Assembly (NCBI GenBank): GCA_036937835.1
Contig: CM072870.1
Coordinates: 16,091,501-16,155,500, forward strand
Direction: 5' to 3'
DNA length: 64,000 nucleotides
Source: Pampus argenteus
Lineage: Eukaryota > Chordata > Actinopteri > Scombriformes > Stromateidae
The notes below the pieces were generated by a model, which had not been told where the DNA came from, did not search any database, and was given only the letters and a program-made list of their open reading frames with translations. Shown here piece after piece: positions 30,701-37,755 of this stretch (position 1 is its first letter; each line of letters opens with the position of its first letter). The translations under genes and the position numbers were made by a program.

Positions 30701-31458
30701 CCAGGTTTAACATGAACACCAGCACCATCATCTGGAGTTTGGGTAGCAGGTATCACTTCTAAAATGCATAAAGTAAATGTAGAATAGCAGTCCTGTCAGA
30801 ATTAAAACACAAAGCTTACAAACGGTTAGGCGAGGCAAAAGCAATCACAACAGCAGCTGACAAAAGGTCCTTACTTGTGGTTTCAGTCACGAGGCCAGGC
30901 TTTTGTCTCTCTTTCCCCTCTATTCATCCTCTTTTTTATCAGGACAGGAGTGTAGGTACAACCCAAAATGTACACAATCACAAGGATCTAGTGAGTGAAT
31001 CACAGGATCACTTACCCACCAATCAATCATTACAAGACGGCAGGATTTCAGTCATCAAAATGGGACGTCCAGACTTTGAGGCAGCTTAGGGTCAGAGATG
31101 CAGACTTGTTAGTGGTTACAAAATGTGTCTTTAATCATCAGAGCACAAATACTCCAGTTATCAGTTTTCAGTGGTGACTTATTTTAACTAAAGACTACTG
31201 TCTCTCAAAAAAATTTGTCTAAGAAGAATCTTATATAAATTATTTATTATTCTTTTTTTTAATCGATTTAACTTTTAAACTAAAATAAAATGTTATATTA
31301 TGTTCTGCATGTGTCAGTTTGTTTATCGGTTTGTGGTTTTCTCTCTTCCCTCACAGGCGACAGGGCAGCCCTATGAACAATATGCCAAGATGATTTTTAT
31401 GGAACTAAATGATGCCTGGTCGGAATTTGAAAGCCAAGGACAAAAACCTCTCTACTGA
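6150..31458 (+). CDS. dnajc6: Auxilin (DnaJ heat shock protein family member C6), 19 coding exons
   Basis: Auxilin is the J-domain co-chaperone that brings Hsc70 to clathrin coats and drives uncoating of vesicles, mainly in neurons. The 19 exons listed separately join with matching phases to 2937 bases (978 residues plus stop), close to the long mammalian form of about 970. In order: a short N terminus beginning MSLLGAYKKKTSYDGYESLQ; a PTEN-like phosphatase domain and C2 domain (roughly residues 115-440); a long low-complexity region with clathrin/AP2-binding motifs (DLLGL, DLLGDLF, several DPF); and a C-terminal J domain with HPD at about residues 942-944, ending QKPLY. The phosphatase loop lacks the CX5R arginine, as in auxilins generally. 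The last intron carries an antisense retroviral envelope gene. No frameshift or premature stop was seen. Confidence 0.96.
6935..6972. repeat. Perfect 15-bp hairpin in dnajc6 intron 1
   Basis: TGATTGGCCATACAT (6935-6949), 8-base spacer GATTAATT, then the exact reverse complement (6958-6972). Each arm contains a CCAAT/ATTGG box. Confidence 0.9.
9243..9480 (+). repeat. Interspersed repeat R3, diverged copy
   Basis: Resembles 48915-49215 in ordered blocks: ggttcacat/ttaaaac near the start, tcttgctgtaatcatt versus tcttgctgtcttgctgt, cctttataat/cttcataatgcactta, and gaagttaatatgaggctt versus gaagctaatatgaagctt. This is a pattern that recurs in teleost genomes. The family name is not assigned. Confidence 0.55.
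9930..10140 (+). promoter_or_regulatory. Possible internal promoter in dnajc6 intron 1
   Basis: A CT-rich stretch followed by an ATTGG box (near 9986), ggaggaggagcgggtgg and a ttttcgcggatcagctctctctg segment stands out from the AT-rich intron. Mammalian DNAJC6 has shorter isoforms with alternative first exons, which gives some reason to look here. No clear alternative start exon was identified. Confidence 0.15.
11453..11588 (+). CDS. dnajc6: dnajc6 coding exon 2
   Basis: Follows TCTCCAG and ends GCCAC|GTAAGT. It encodes MDASYGGGLLDMVKGGAGKF and then an NFKDNLKDTLKDT segment, the conserved auxilin region before the phosphatase domain. Phase 1 in, phase 2 out. Confidence 0.95.
12034..12157. 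repeat. (CTCCT)n pentanucleotide array, about 25 units
   Basis: An essentially perfect run of ctcct, preceded by two gtcctgccct variants. One strand is wholly pyrimidine and the other wholly purine, so it reads as Leu-Leu-Ser-Ser-Pro or Arg-Gly-Glu-Glu-Arg peptides that are not real proteins. Confidence 0.97.
12535..12970 (-). mobile_element. Candidate solo LTR of an endogenous retrovirus
   Basis: Read on the - strand, the block begins TGTTGGCTTGATAAAGG near 12966. It contains two AATAAA signals near its 3' end (AATAAATTCC and AATAAATGCTTTC) and ends CTTATTCCTCACAACA, giving a TGTTG...CAACA inverted terminus. The length (about 410-430 bp) suits an LTR. I found no convincing target-site duplication, and no internal retroviral sequence is next to it. 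It is 16 kb away from the envelope gene and nothing ties the two together. Confidence 0.3.
16617..16666 (+). CDS. dnajc6: dnajc6 coding exon 3
   Basis: A 50-base exon after TTACAG, ending ATCATAG|GTAAAT. It encodes TYTKGELDIAYITSRII, matching the start of the auxilin PTEN-like domain. Phase 2 in, phase 1 out. Confidence 0.94.
17269..17417 (+). CDS. dnajc6: dnajc6 coding exon 4
   Basis: Follows TTTACAG and ends AACCGG|GTGGGT. It encodes VMTYPAESVQIGYQNHVEDI and DSRHADHYTVFNLS, the PTEN-like domain core. Phase 1 in, phase 0 out. Confidence 0.96.
19151..19273 (+). CDS. dnajc6: dnajc6 coding exon 5 (P-loop start)
   Basis: Follows TTCTAG and ends TGCTCA|GTAAGA. It encodes VSECNWPSRQAPSLHNLFAV and ends NPKNVCVITCS. 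The last Cys is the position of the phosphatase P-loop cysteine; the residue before it is Thr, where the mammalian protein has His. Confidence 0.96.
20761..20894 (+). CDS. dnajc6: dnajc6 coding exon 6 (P-loop end)
   Basis: Follows CTTTTAG and ends CACCGCAG|GTTTGC. It begins DGRATSGVLVCAMFCFCHLF, completing a CSDGRAT loop with no arginine at the CX5R position, which fits a non-catalytic phosphatase fold. Confidence 0.95.
21710..21904 (+). CDS. dnajc6: dnajc6 coding exon 7
   Basis: Follows ATGCAG and ends GGATGAG|GTAGGG. It encodes the end of the phosphatase-like domain and the start of C2 (SGCRPFCDVLIGETKIFTT). Phase 2 in and out. Confidence 0.95.
22242..22359 (+). CDS. dnajc6: dnajc6 coding exon 8 (C2 domain)
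   Basis: Follows TGTCCAG and ends GCAAAG|GTACAC. It encodes VQGDVVVSVYHMRSTIGGRL, the tensin-type C2 region. Phase 2 in, phase 0 out. Confidence 0.95.
23055..23134 (+). CDS. dnajc6: dnajc6 coding exon 9 (C2 domain)
   Basis: Follows TGTTAG and ends TTTAACAA|GTAAGA. It encodes VSNTQIFQIQFHTGFIAPGT. Phase 0 in, phase 2 out. Confidence 0.95.
23350..23543 (+). CDS. dnajc6: dnajc6 coding exon 10 (end of C2)
   Basis: Follows CTCTCAG and ends ATTGCTG|GTACTG. It encodes PELDACDSPEKYPQLFHVIF and ends NVLFSCHQEHQDALAIA. Read-through into the intron would add 26 residues (start GTVGLMG) before a stop, a possible but unsupported short isoform. Confidence 0.94.
24410..24436 (+). CDS. dnajc6: dnajc6 coding exon 11 (27-base microexon)
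   Basis: Lies between CTACAAG and GTAAGA and encodes EMEGLDLEG in phase 1 to 1. It keeps the frame whether included or skipped. Including it joins the C2 domain to the acidic SEPSDDEM stretch of the next exon. Confidence 0.6.
24437..25399 (+). other. dnajc6: dnajc6 intron 11
   Basis: AT-rich, ending in a long pyrimidine-rich tract (about 25180-25398) before the exon 12 acceptor. The open frame through this tract is not coding until 25400. Confidence 0.75.
25400..25774 (+). CDS. dnajc6: dnajc6 coding exon 12 (clathrin/AP2-binding region)
   Basis: Follows CCTGCAG and ends CCAACAG|GTGAGA. It encodes EESEPSDDEMLSLSG, a Pro/Ala-rich linker, EEVDLLGLDGG and TTDLLGDLFG. The DLL motifs are the type used by auxilin for clathrin and AP2 binding. 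Phase 1 in and out. Confidence 0.94.
26208..26351 (+). CDS. dnajc6: dnajc6 coding exon 13 (DPF motifs)
   Basis: Follows CCCTCAG and ends GCCTGG|GTAAGG. It encodes AFDPFGTGPMPKPQDMMGSL and then QPDPFLHAARSASPT. The DPF motifs bind the AP2 appendage. Phase 1 in and out. Confidence 0.93.
26940..27041 (+). CDS. dnajc6: dnajc6 coding exon 14
   Basis: Follows GAATAG and ends ACACAG|GTACAC. It encodes RSSPVPPTTPTVNIQQ and MGGWDWNR, matching the GGWDW patch of mammalian auxilin. Phase 1 in and out. Confidence 0.92.
27258..27395 (+). CDS. dnajc6: dnajc6 coding exon 15
   Basis: Follows ATCTAG and ends CTTGGAG|GTTAGT. It encodes SRSATTSPTGSVNNTPTHQ and ends TLDPFADIGNLGGSLG, another DPF motif. Phase 1 in and out. 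Confidence 0.93.
27474..27809 (+). CDS. dnajc6: dnajc6 coding exon 16
   Basis: Follows TTTCAG and ends GCCATGG|GTGAGG. It is a Gly/Pro/Gln-rich segment with GFSSKPTTPTGTN and the conserved NRPNYNVSFSAM. Phase 1 in and out. Confidence 0.94.
28103..28251 (+). CDS. dnajc6: dnajc6 coding exon 17
   Basis: Follows GTGCCAG and ends ATAAAG|GTAGGA. It encodes FDDLLSGQGFAGTKEKKGPR and AEMRKEEMAKEMDPEKIK, the segment leading into the J domain. Phase 1 in, phase 0 out. Confidence 0.96.
28662..28838 (+). CDS. dnajc6: dnajc6 coding exon 18 (J domain with HPD)
   Basis: Follows TCCCAG and ends GATAAG|GTGAGA. It encodes ILDWIEGKERNIRALLSTMH and ends RKAVLVVHPDK. HPD is the Hsc70-stimulating motif. Phase 0 in and out. 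Confidence 0.97.
29144..29153 (-). terminator. Candidate poly(A) signal for the env gene
   Basis: On the - strand this reads AATAAATAAA, two overlapping canonical poly(A) signals about 210 bases downstream of the envelope stop codon. The link to the gene is inferred from position and strand. Confidence 0.45.
29363..30607 (-). CDS. Endogenous retroviral envelope glycoprotein, intact, percomORF-like
   Basis: One uninterrupted 414-codon frame in an intron. Visible features: hydrophobic signal peptide (about residues 1-18); CXXC, CYVC at 52-55, with a second, CYRC, at 113-116; RVQR at 244-247 as a furin-type cleavage site between surface and transmembrane subunits; LQNR at 314-317 and the CX6CC at 331-339, the gammaretrovirus-type immunosuppressive-domain and disulfide region; a membrane anchor about 386-404; and a cytoplasmic tail of about 10 residues. 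Potential N-glycosylation sites are at 49, 105, 293 and 346. The predicted surface subunit (about 230 residues) is short for a gammaretroviral Env. Lack of any other proviral part, with an intact frame, suggests long-term host use. It matches the published description of percomORF of spiny-rayed fishes; that identity is from memory, not from alignment. No break or frameshift was seen. Confidence 0.93.
   Translation of the reverse strand: MLIFGHLLTLILVEFTMGAPHFMKAPVRIDDLNIFLTMAWQVANHIHPNSSCYVCGLIPYTTGEGLPLMALPASDCDTCHLMHVSLSHSYTNPECHRVPKMRPLNCSQESTNCYRCHKRPKPVPIVLVPRPFSWCLQNEGKTPVGESACLHTFKWDSEHTNIELKSVDSAPQHCLKTAGQVRFSTLARRTASCSISAPSGMYWVCGNLAYPYLPVDYKGRCGLAYIVPAMRVAHSLPQKPLPQRVQRGISDFFGTHRQSPFKNVLGPLLPFYGVMSALDQISDLSRAIEVIANETGKALMLLSNELASVRLLALQNRAALDFLLAAQGGTCAVIGSECCTFVPDYNATIGNIVNHLYDTASIVHQDKSSIFDWLKPSFGFLTQHTVQLMIILLVSSILFFLFISCVKKFLCNLN
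30609..30880 (-). promoter_or_regulatory. Candidate 5' noncoding exon end and intron of the env gene
   Basis: On the - strand, CCACAA|GTAAGG (donor at 30874-30869) is a good donor match. An AG sits one base before the ATG region (30610-30609, ...TTTCATTTGAAG|AATG). Splicing these would remove 266 bases and place the envelope ATG at the start of the second exon, a layout common for captured env genes. The pyrimidine tract of the acceptor is weak. A TATA-like GATAAAAAAG lies further upstream at 30940-30931. Confidence 0.3.
31357..31458 (+). CDS. dnajc6: dnajc6 coding exon 19 and stop
   Basis: Follows CTCACAG, encodes ATGQPYEQYAKMIFMELNDA and ends GQKPLY before TGA (31456-31458). It is the conserved C-terminal helix of the J domain. 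Confidence 0.97.
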   Translation, partial: ATGQPYEQYAKMIFMELNDAWSEFESQGQKPLY

Positions 31459-34015
31459 AGAAAGAGTGAGCAATGTCATCTAACCTGAAATGTGTCATTT
31501 CTCCGTTCAACATACTACAGCCACAACCCACATCTGCCTTTATATCTGTGCTTTGACCCGTGCTTCTCTTCTCACCACACAAACACAGAACATGCAGTCG
31601 ACTACAGAACTACAGCGTCCAGACTAAACGGTGTAACTGAACAAATGACTCCATGTAGCTCCAATTTACCTACTTACTGTCTGTTTGTGGTGCAACATTG
31701 TCCGTCCTTGTTGAGTGTCTTTAGCCCTGAACCAACACACCAATCAAAGCACCAGGATGTCTGGAAACGGAGCAACTCTTGATTCTGAGACAGATAAAAA
31801 GAAAGGAAGAGACAATGGACACACAAGATAAGAGACAAACAAATCAGGGACAAGCATTTCACAGTCTGCTCTAAATTCAGAGTGCTTGCTAATCTGTAAG
31901 GCACATCAAGCATTTAATAGCAATCAAGCTATTTACCCACAAAGTGGGGTGAAAGTGCAAAGAGAATGAATACAATGATAAACACACTGCTTAGGAGGCT
32001 GCTAAATTAAATATTTATTACGACAGATAAAACATAATGATATCATTGGTATGTCTGATCTAATCGAGCGTTGTGTTTTTCTGTGTTTGCTGCAAACTGG
32101 ACATTGTATATTTTAGGATTAGCACATATACAAATCCATAAATGAAGCACCTTTGAGGCCTCATGCATTCTCGCTCTTACAGTAACATGTATTTTTGCAT
32201 GATAACAACCGGGAAGCTCAGTGAAAGCACAAACCGAGTACTTTAATCTGTGAAGCTTTGAAGGAAAGCCATCGCTATTTATTTAATGCTTCATTTTTGT
32301 TCATTTAGCAATATTTCGGGCCACTGCATTTTACTCACCGACTGACTGACTGACAAACTAGCAAAACGGGAATAACTTGTCAGACTATGTCACAGTTTGT
32401 TTTGGTATAGCATTTTATAGTCAGCAATATCTTTTTTTAAACTACAGCAATCATATAGTTGTGCTTAAACATGCAGCTGTGTTTTCTATTGGTCCCACAA
32501 ACTTCTCACAATGCAATAAGAGTCATGGGTTTATTTTGCAGACATGGATGATTTTGTCATAAGATGACATGTAAATCGTGTCAGACTGATGAGTGAATTA
32601 ATGTGCTTTAATATTTGCTCTCACTATCATGGTTTTATTTAAATCACAGATTGATCTGCAGCAGTTGCAACATGTTTTTTTTTTTTTTTCTTTGATGACT
32701 TGATGTCTTTTGTTTACATTTGTGAAACATTTCTATCACAGCACTGACTTATTTATAATAATCATGCAGCTTTTGTCTGGATAAGTAATACAGACACTAT
32801 GTCATATCTTAATGTGAGGTACAGCACACATGGTTCAAAGTATCAACCTTTTTTTGTTAGGAGTTGCACATGTTGCAGGTGCTGTTTCTAATAGTGTGAA
32901 TCTAGAACAGATGTGAACTTCTCTATTCATATAATGTCATTAATATACAGACTGATATGATTGTTCCTCTGTATGATGGTCTCTCCCCTGCCTTTGGTGC
33001 AGGTTTTACGGTCATTTACTCCTGACATTGTCTCCTTGTGAAAAAGATTTTTATAACCCTGGGATGAAGCCCATGGGCCAATGACAAAAATCTGCAGATA
33101 GAATATAGTAAATATATAAATATATGACTTATTAGCATCAAGCTGAAACTAAGACAATTCTCAATTTGTGAAAACATCATAACTTGGTGGTTTGAGGTCC
33201 TCGATTGACACTAATATGACCTACATCTTCATCTTTCAGCTTCTTTTTATTTTTTTTTACACATGTTCTACTGTAAAATCCACTTGAGATATTCAGAAGT
33301 TTGCTGATTCAAAAATTAAATGAATCATTTTTAACTTGAAAATTGAGGAAAATATTTGCGTTCATGTGTTTAAATTTTTTTGTGTTTTCGTGCTCTCGCT
33401 GTGTTTTGGAGATTTAGATGAAAGATGAGGATACTTAACCATCATTGTCCATGATTCTGACTTTGTTCATCTGCATTGAGGATGTTGACTGAATACTGAC
33501 CAGACTGCTATAAAGCACTATTTCTTAAACCGATTTGGGACCTGCAATGGATCAGGGGACTGACATGTGGCGGTCACCACATCACTGGAGAGAGATTAAG
33601 AAATGTGTCCTTGAACAAGACTCTGAGTCTCAGGCTGAAAATGTTAAGAAACTCCTACCAGACACAGGAAGTGTGTAATATGTGCTTCTGTGCTCTATTT
33701 ACACCGAGGTCCTACATGTGAAATAACCCCCATAAGCTCCCTCGCCGACTGAATTCTCTATCTGCAATCTTACAGCTATGTTAAAAAGCTAAACTCTATA
33801 GTGTAGTCAATGGATGTGTGTTGTTGTGATACGTATGGAAGTGATCGGATTTGGATACAGACTACTGTATGTTATGTGTTTGCCTGTCTGCTGTTAAAGT
33901 ATTACTAAAATGTGTACAATTCTGTTCATGTGTTCCTTTTCAGTTCTGTTTACTGTTACCGGATGTACATAATGATCAAGTGCGGTGCACAGAAATAAAT
34001 AGTAAACAGACAACT
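31459..34015 (+). other. dnajc6: dnajc6 3' UTR (probable, about 2.5 kb)
   Basis: AT-rich sequence without an exon after the stop codon. A canonical AATAAA at 33994-33999, followed by a T-rich stretch, is the best distal poly(A) signal. Mammalian DNAJC6 also has a multi-kilobase 3' UTR. The exact end is inferred. Confidence 0.5.
33994..33999 (+). terminator. dnajc6: Candidate poly(A) signal of dnajc6
   Basis: AATAAA in the context cacagAATAAAtagtaaacag (one base of overlap simplified: agaAATAAAT), followed within 60 bases by a T-rich segment. Confidence 0.45.
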
Positions 34016-35033
34016 AAATACCTGTGCTTTCAGTACTTTGTTTCTCTTACTGAAAAAAGCTTTTTAAAAAAAGGAAAAGAAAGTCTTGAGGAATCAGCTT
34101 GGCTCATTAATACTATGGGATATAAGTTTTGTTCGACCCCATGCTTCTTTATCCATTAGATGTGGCACAGATAGTGTTTCTCCTGCTGATCACTAGAGGG
34201 TAGCAGTGTACAACTCCTCAATATAAAAATGCATCTTTTGCTTGATACAAATAGTGATTGATCAGTGATACCAATAATACATTTATTCTTGGAGATGAAG
34301 CTTTCAGTTTGTGGTGGTGGTCTAGATTTCTACAATAATGTAAATGAGCACAGACGGTAACACCATGCTGCATTACAATGCTGCCGCCTGCCGTACACTA
34401 CTTATGCTTCATCTAATCTCCTCTCATATGTGACCGGTTAGGATTTATATTTTCCCTTGGGTCCAAACCCAGGAAAAAAAACAGAACTGCAGTGTCATTG
34501 TTCAACCATCCAAAAGGAAAGTTGGGGTAACTGAAATCAAGCCCCTCATTCAGTGATTCATTGTTAAATATGATTACTGCGGCACTCCTCAGACATTCCT
34601 TCCTTTAACTCCTCTCTGCTGACAGTGCTGATGCACTTCCTGAGAAACAATTTTTGCTGATGTATGACGATGTATTATCTTATTATCTGATGTACAAGTA
34701 CAAGTGTTCTCTATATAACAAGCTGTTTCAAGTAAACATAACAGCAGGGATGCATGTAGACATATTCAGGTATGGGAGGGAGGGTTAAGAGATTCACTGC
34801 TACTAACCATTGATATATGATCAAATGTCTAAGGAAATTATAATAATTCTGAAAAAAATGCAAAACTATTATTTCTAGTTGCTCTAATATGTCATATTTA
34901 AGAAAGTTGAATGACGTTCTTCACCTGGATCCCAAAAACAATTGCTTCAGTTAAAGACAATTCTGGCACATCCGGTCATTGATTGTTCAGTGCACTTACT
35001 CGGTGCTTGTATTGGACCATAGTGGTGATATGA

Positions 35034-35336
35034 TTATGTACATTTGTGTGTCGTCTGCATAATCATAATAAGATATTTTGTTGATTTCTGAGCCAGTAGG
35101 AGCTTGTAGATAATGAACAGAAGAGGCCCCACACTGGACTGCATGTCACATCTATACTTACTGACATCCAGTAATACTAAGACTGAAGTTCTGCCACTGT
35201 CTGTGTTTAGGTGGATACCACTGAAGACCTTATAAAGAGTCTCGGTGCTGTGGTGTGGTCTGAATCCTGGCTGGAAGACATCAAAAGAGTTGTTTAGTGC
35301 CAAGAAATTGTTCAAGTGTTGAAAAAACATTTTCAA
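35034..35336 (-). mobile_element. Decayed LINE reverse-transcriptase fragment
   Basis: The - strand frame contains FQPGFRPHHSTETL, TSVLVLLDVS and SSVGPLLFIIY, which are the ordered landmarks of an L2/Rex-type LINE reverse transcriptase. The AFDT-type block that should lie between LLDVS and VGPLLF is missing, so it is internally deleted. There are no LINE ends nearby that I can define, although the flank to about 35540 may also belong to it. Confidence 0.8.
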
Positions 35337-36452
35337 TGATTTTTACTTAAAAATAGAAGGTTTGATGAGGGCATCTAATTGTTCATTACTGACGTGTCTT
35401 AATTGTTCTTTTTTTTTAAGAGTGCAGTTCAGGGCCTGTGGAAAGATACCTGAGTGTACAAAAGATCTGAGGACATGCAGTTTGAAACATTTTTGAAAGA
35501 ACTGTCGGCAGGAGGATTTTAGATGTTGTGTTATGTCCTCAAGGTCTTTATAATTGTGAACTCTGGAAGACTTACAGACTCCTATACATCTCTTTCAGTC
35601 AAAGTTCTGCCATTTATTAAAGCTAAAGTAAACCACATTATTTTTAAATAATTAATCACTTTGAGGAAAATCGTTGCGTCCATGTAATCTAATTTGATTG
35701 ATACTTACCTATTGATTGATTTTGATATGCTGAACAAAAGTGCTGTATAATTTTAAAGAGTTGACCCAGAAACACTTCTAATCTAGGACTGCACAGACAA
35801 ACAGCATAATAATGACAATATAAGCATTAAAATAGCACTGCTGAATACAATGTGAATTTTTACAGAAGAAGTCAAATCAAAAGCTAATGGCATGCTGTTC
35901 TTCGGTGTTTGCAATGTTGTGAATAAATTCAAGGTTCACCTGGACATGGTGCACCTTGCTTTGACAAAATGACAAAATGACAGATGGTATTTAACCACGA
36001 GAACATTGTTTTTATGCATCGAGACTTGTGCCCTACAGAAGCTGTGAAATTGTGAAGGTGGAGCCTGAATAAATAATGCCATCATCATTCTGTGAAGCAC
36101 TACTGTCAATTTATCCATGAAAGCACTTAAACCCTTAAGTGCTCCAGTGGTTACTTGATGAAAGACTTCCTGCTGGGAGATATGAAGCCAGATATGCCAT
36201 GACTAACACAGTACTGATCTGCATTTTTCTTCAAGACGAGTAGTAAACAAACTAGGAGGGAAACAAGCACACTATGAACTGTTGCTGCTGTTGTTGTTTT
36301 GACTGGCTGGGAAATGTTTCCAGAGATGCTGCTGCTGCCCCTCCAGCCTGGGAACTCATTAGTAAAAATAAACAAACAAAATTAACTTTTTTCACATGAC
36401 CTCCCCTGTAAACGGTCATCAAAAAAAACAAAAACTTTTCCCTTTCAGATAC

Positions 36453-36478
36453 GTGTGTGTGTGTGTGTGTGTGTGTGT
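36453..36478. repeat. (GT)13 microsatellite
   Basis: Uninterrupted GT dinucleotides. Confidence 0.95.
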
Positions 36479-36554
36479 AGTACTGAGCACAAAGTCCAGA
36501 TAAGATTTTATTATAAACCAAAGTATTAATCAAATTAAGCTTTTAGTACAATAA

Positions 36555-36735
36555 TAAGTCAATGATTCATCATCTGGGGAACATGAATGTTTGTACCAAC
36601 TTTCATAGCAATCCGACCAGCAGCTGTTGAGATCGATACTCATCCCTGGGGACCATACATTTTTCTTAAAAAATGTATGAAATGATCCATCCAATATTTT
36701 CTTTAGATATGTCAATCTATGACAAGCTAATTTAA
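36555..36735. repeat. Interspersed repeat R4 (ctggggaacatgaatgtttgta type)
   Basis: Carries catctggggaacatgaatg, ttcatagcaatccgacca and agctgttgagat in order. This closely resembles a very common teleost repeat with ctggggaccatgaatgtctgtac, ttcatggcaatccatcc and agttgttgagat, as I remember it. It ends around gacaagctaatttaaag. Confidence 0.6.
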
Positions 36736-37049
36736 AGTCCATCCATTTGGCTAAAAATAATTCTCATTATGGTTATCAGGCCTCTGCATACTGCAGCTAG
36801 GCTTCACTGAAATTGTATATTTGTTTTTCTCCTAATAATGACTCTAATACATCATCGTTGTCTGGTGATATAAATGCAGCCATTACAGGCTCAGGAATGT
36901 CAATACAGGTGCACTCATTTTCATTCTCAAGGTTTTCTCTAAGTGGGTTTCTACAGTAATAATGTGAAGGGGACACATATGGAGTGACTGAAAATAGGTG
37001 AATGTTTGGCTTTATGTGGGCTTTATGCAGTGGTAGGTAGAGTACTGAA

Positions 37050-37270
37050 AACCTATACTCAAGTAAAAGTACAATTACTCCTTTCTTAGAGCAGTGATGT
37101 AGTTTACTGTTGCTTTAAGAGATAGAGGCCCTTGATGTTTAGTAGGGTGAAGCTATGGTTTTTTGGTAGTTGAGGTACATTACTGGCTCATAACTATACT
37201 TGAGTAAAGAGTACAAGTAGTTTTTCATGTTCTTTTAGTAGTACAAAAAGAACATGAAAAACATGTAACT
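37050..37270. repeat. Interspersed repeat with aagtaaaagtac modules and a hairpin
   Basis: Begins ctcaagtaaaagtacaattactcc and ends ggttacgacccaccct, both typical of a teleost repeat family related to 5145-5300. It includes a perfect 16-bp inverted repeat (37221-37261). Confidence 0.55.
37221..37261. repeat. Perfect 16-bp hairpin
   Basis: TTTTTCATGTTCTTTT (37221-37236), 9-base spacer AGTAGTACA, then the exact reverse complement (37246-37261). Confidence 0.9.
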
Positions 37271-37663
37271 GGTTACGACCCACCCTAGGTTTGATGTCTG
37301 TGTGAATCTGTATGAGTGTGAAATATTGAATATGTGTCTTTGCTGTATTTCTGATTTAGCAAAGTGCTCTGATTTCCCTGATAAACTAACTAAACTCTCT
37401 TTCTGACATGCATCAACTTGTTCGAGTGCATTATGAAATATGTCCTACCAGTGTGTGATGAAATAAGAATGAAGGATCGTGCTGTTTAGGTGTGTGTGTG
37501 TGTGTGCACGTGTGCCAGGAGACTGAGATATTGCTGCTTGGTTGTGAAAGATTTCAAACCGGAAGTAAAAACAGAACATTTGATAGTTTTGATGTTGTTT
37601 TTGGCATTTTGAACAGTCTACTGATAATGAGCTGAAGCCTGATGTCTGATGGCTGCAGAACAC

Positions 37664-37755
37664 ATGAACCTCCAAATGTCTTTTCATACACTAAACATAT
37701 AAAGTTTCAATGAACCTCCAAATGTGTTTTCACACACTAAACATATAAAGTTTCA
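37664..37755. repeat. Two-unit 46-bp tandem repeat
   Basis: The unit starts atgaacctccaaatgt and ends cataaagtttca-type sequence (acatataaagtttca). The two copies differ at only two bases. Confidence 0.9.

Larger units (their letters stand above)
28839..31356 (+). other. dnajc6: dnajc6 intron 18 hosting the antisense env gene
   Basis: A 2518-base intron bounded by GTGAGA and CTCACAG. Its centre is the envelope ORF on the opposite strand. The flanks (28839-29362 and 30611-31356) are AT-rich, and I saw no LTR, primer-binding site, polypurine tract, gag or pol. Confidence 0.9.

Noticed and set aside
28839..31356. Search for LTRs, gag, pol or a polypurine tract around the env gene
   Set aside because: None seen on either flank. 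The env stands alone, consistent with an old capture.
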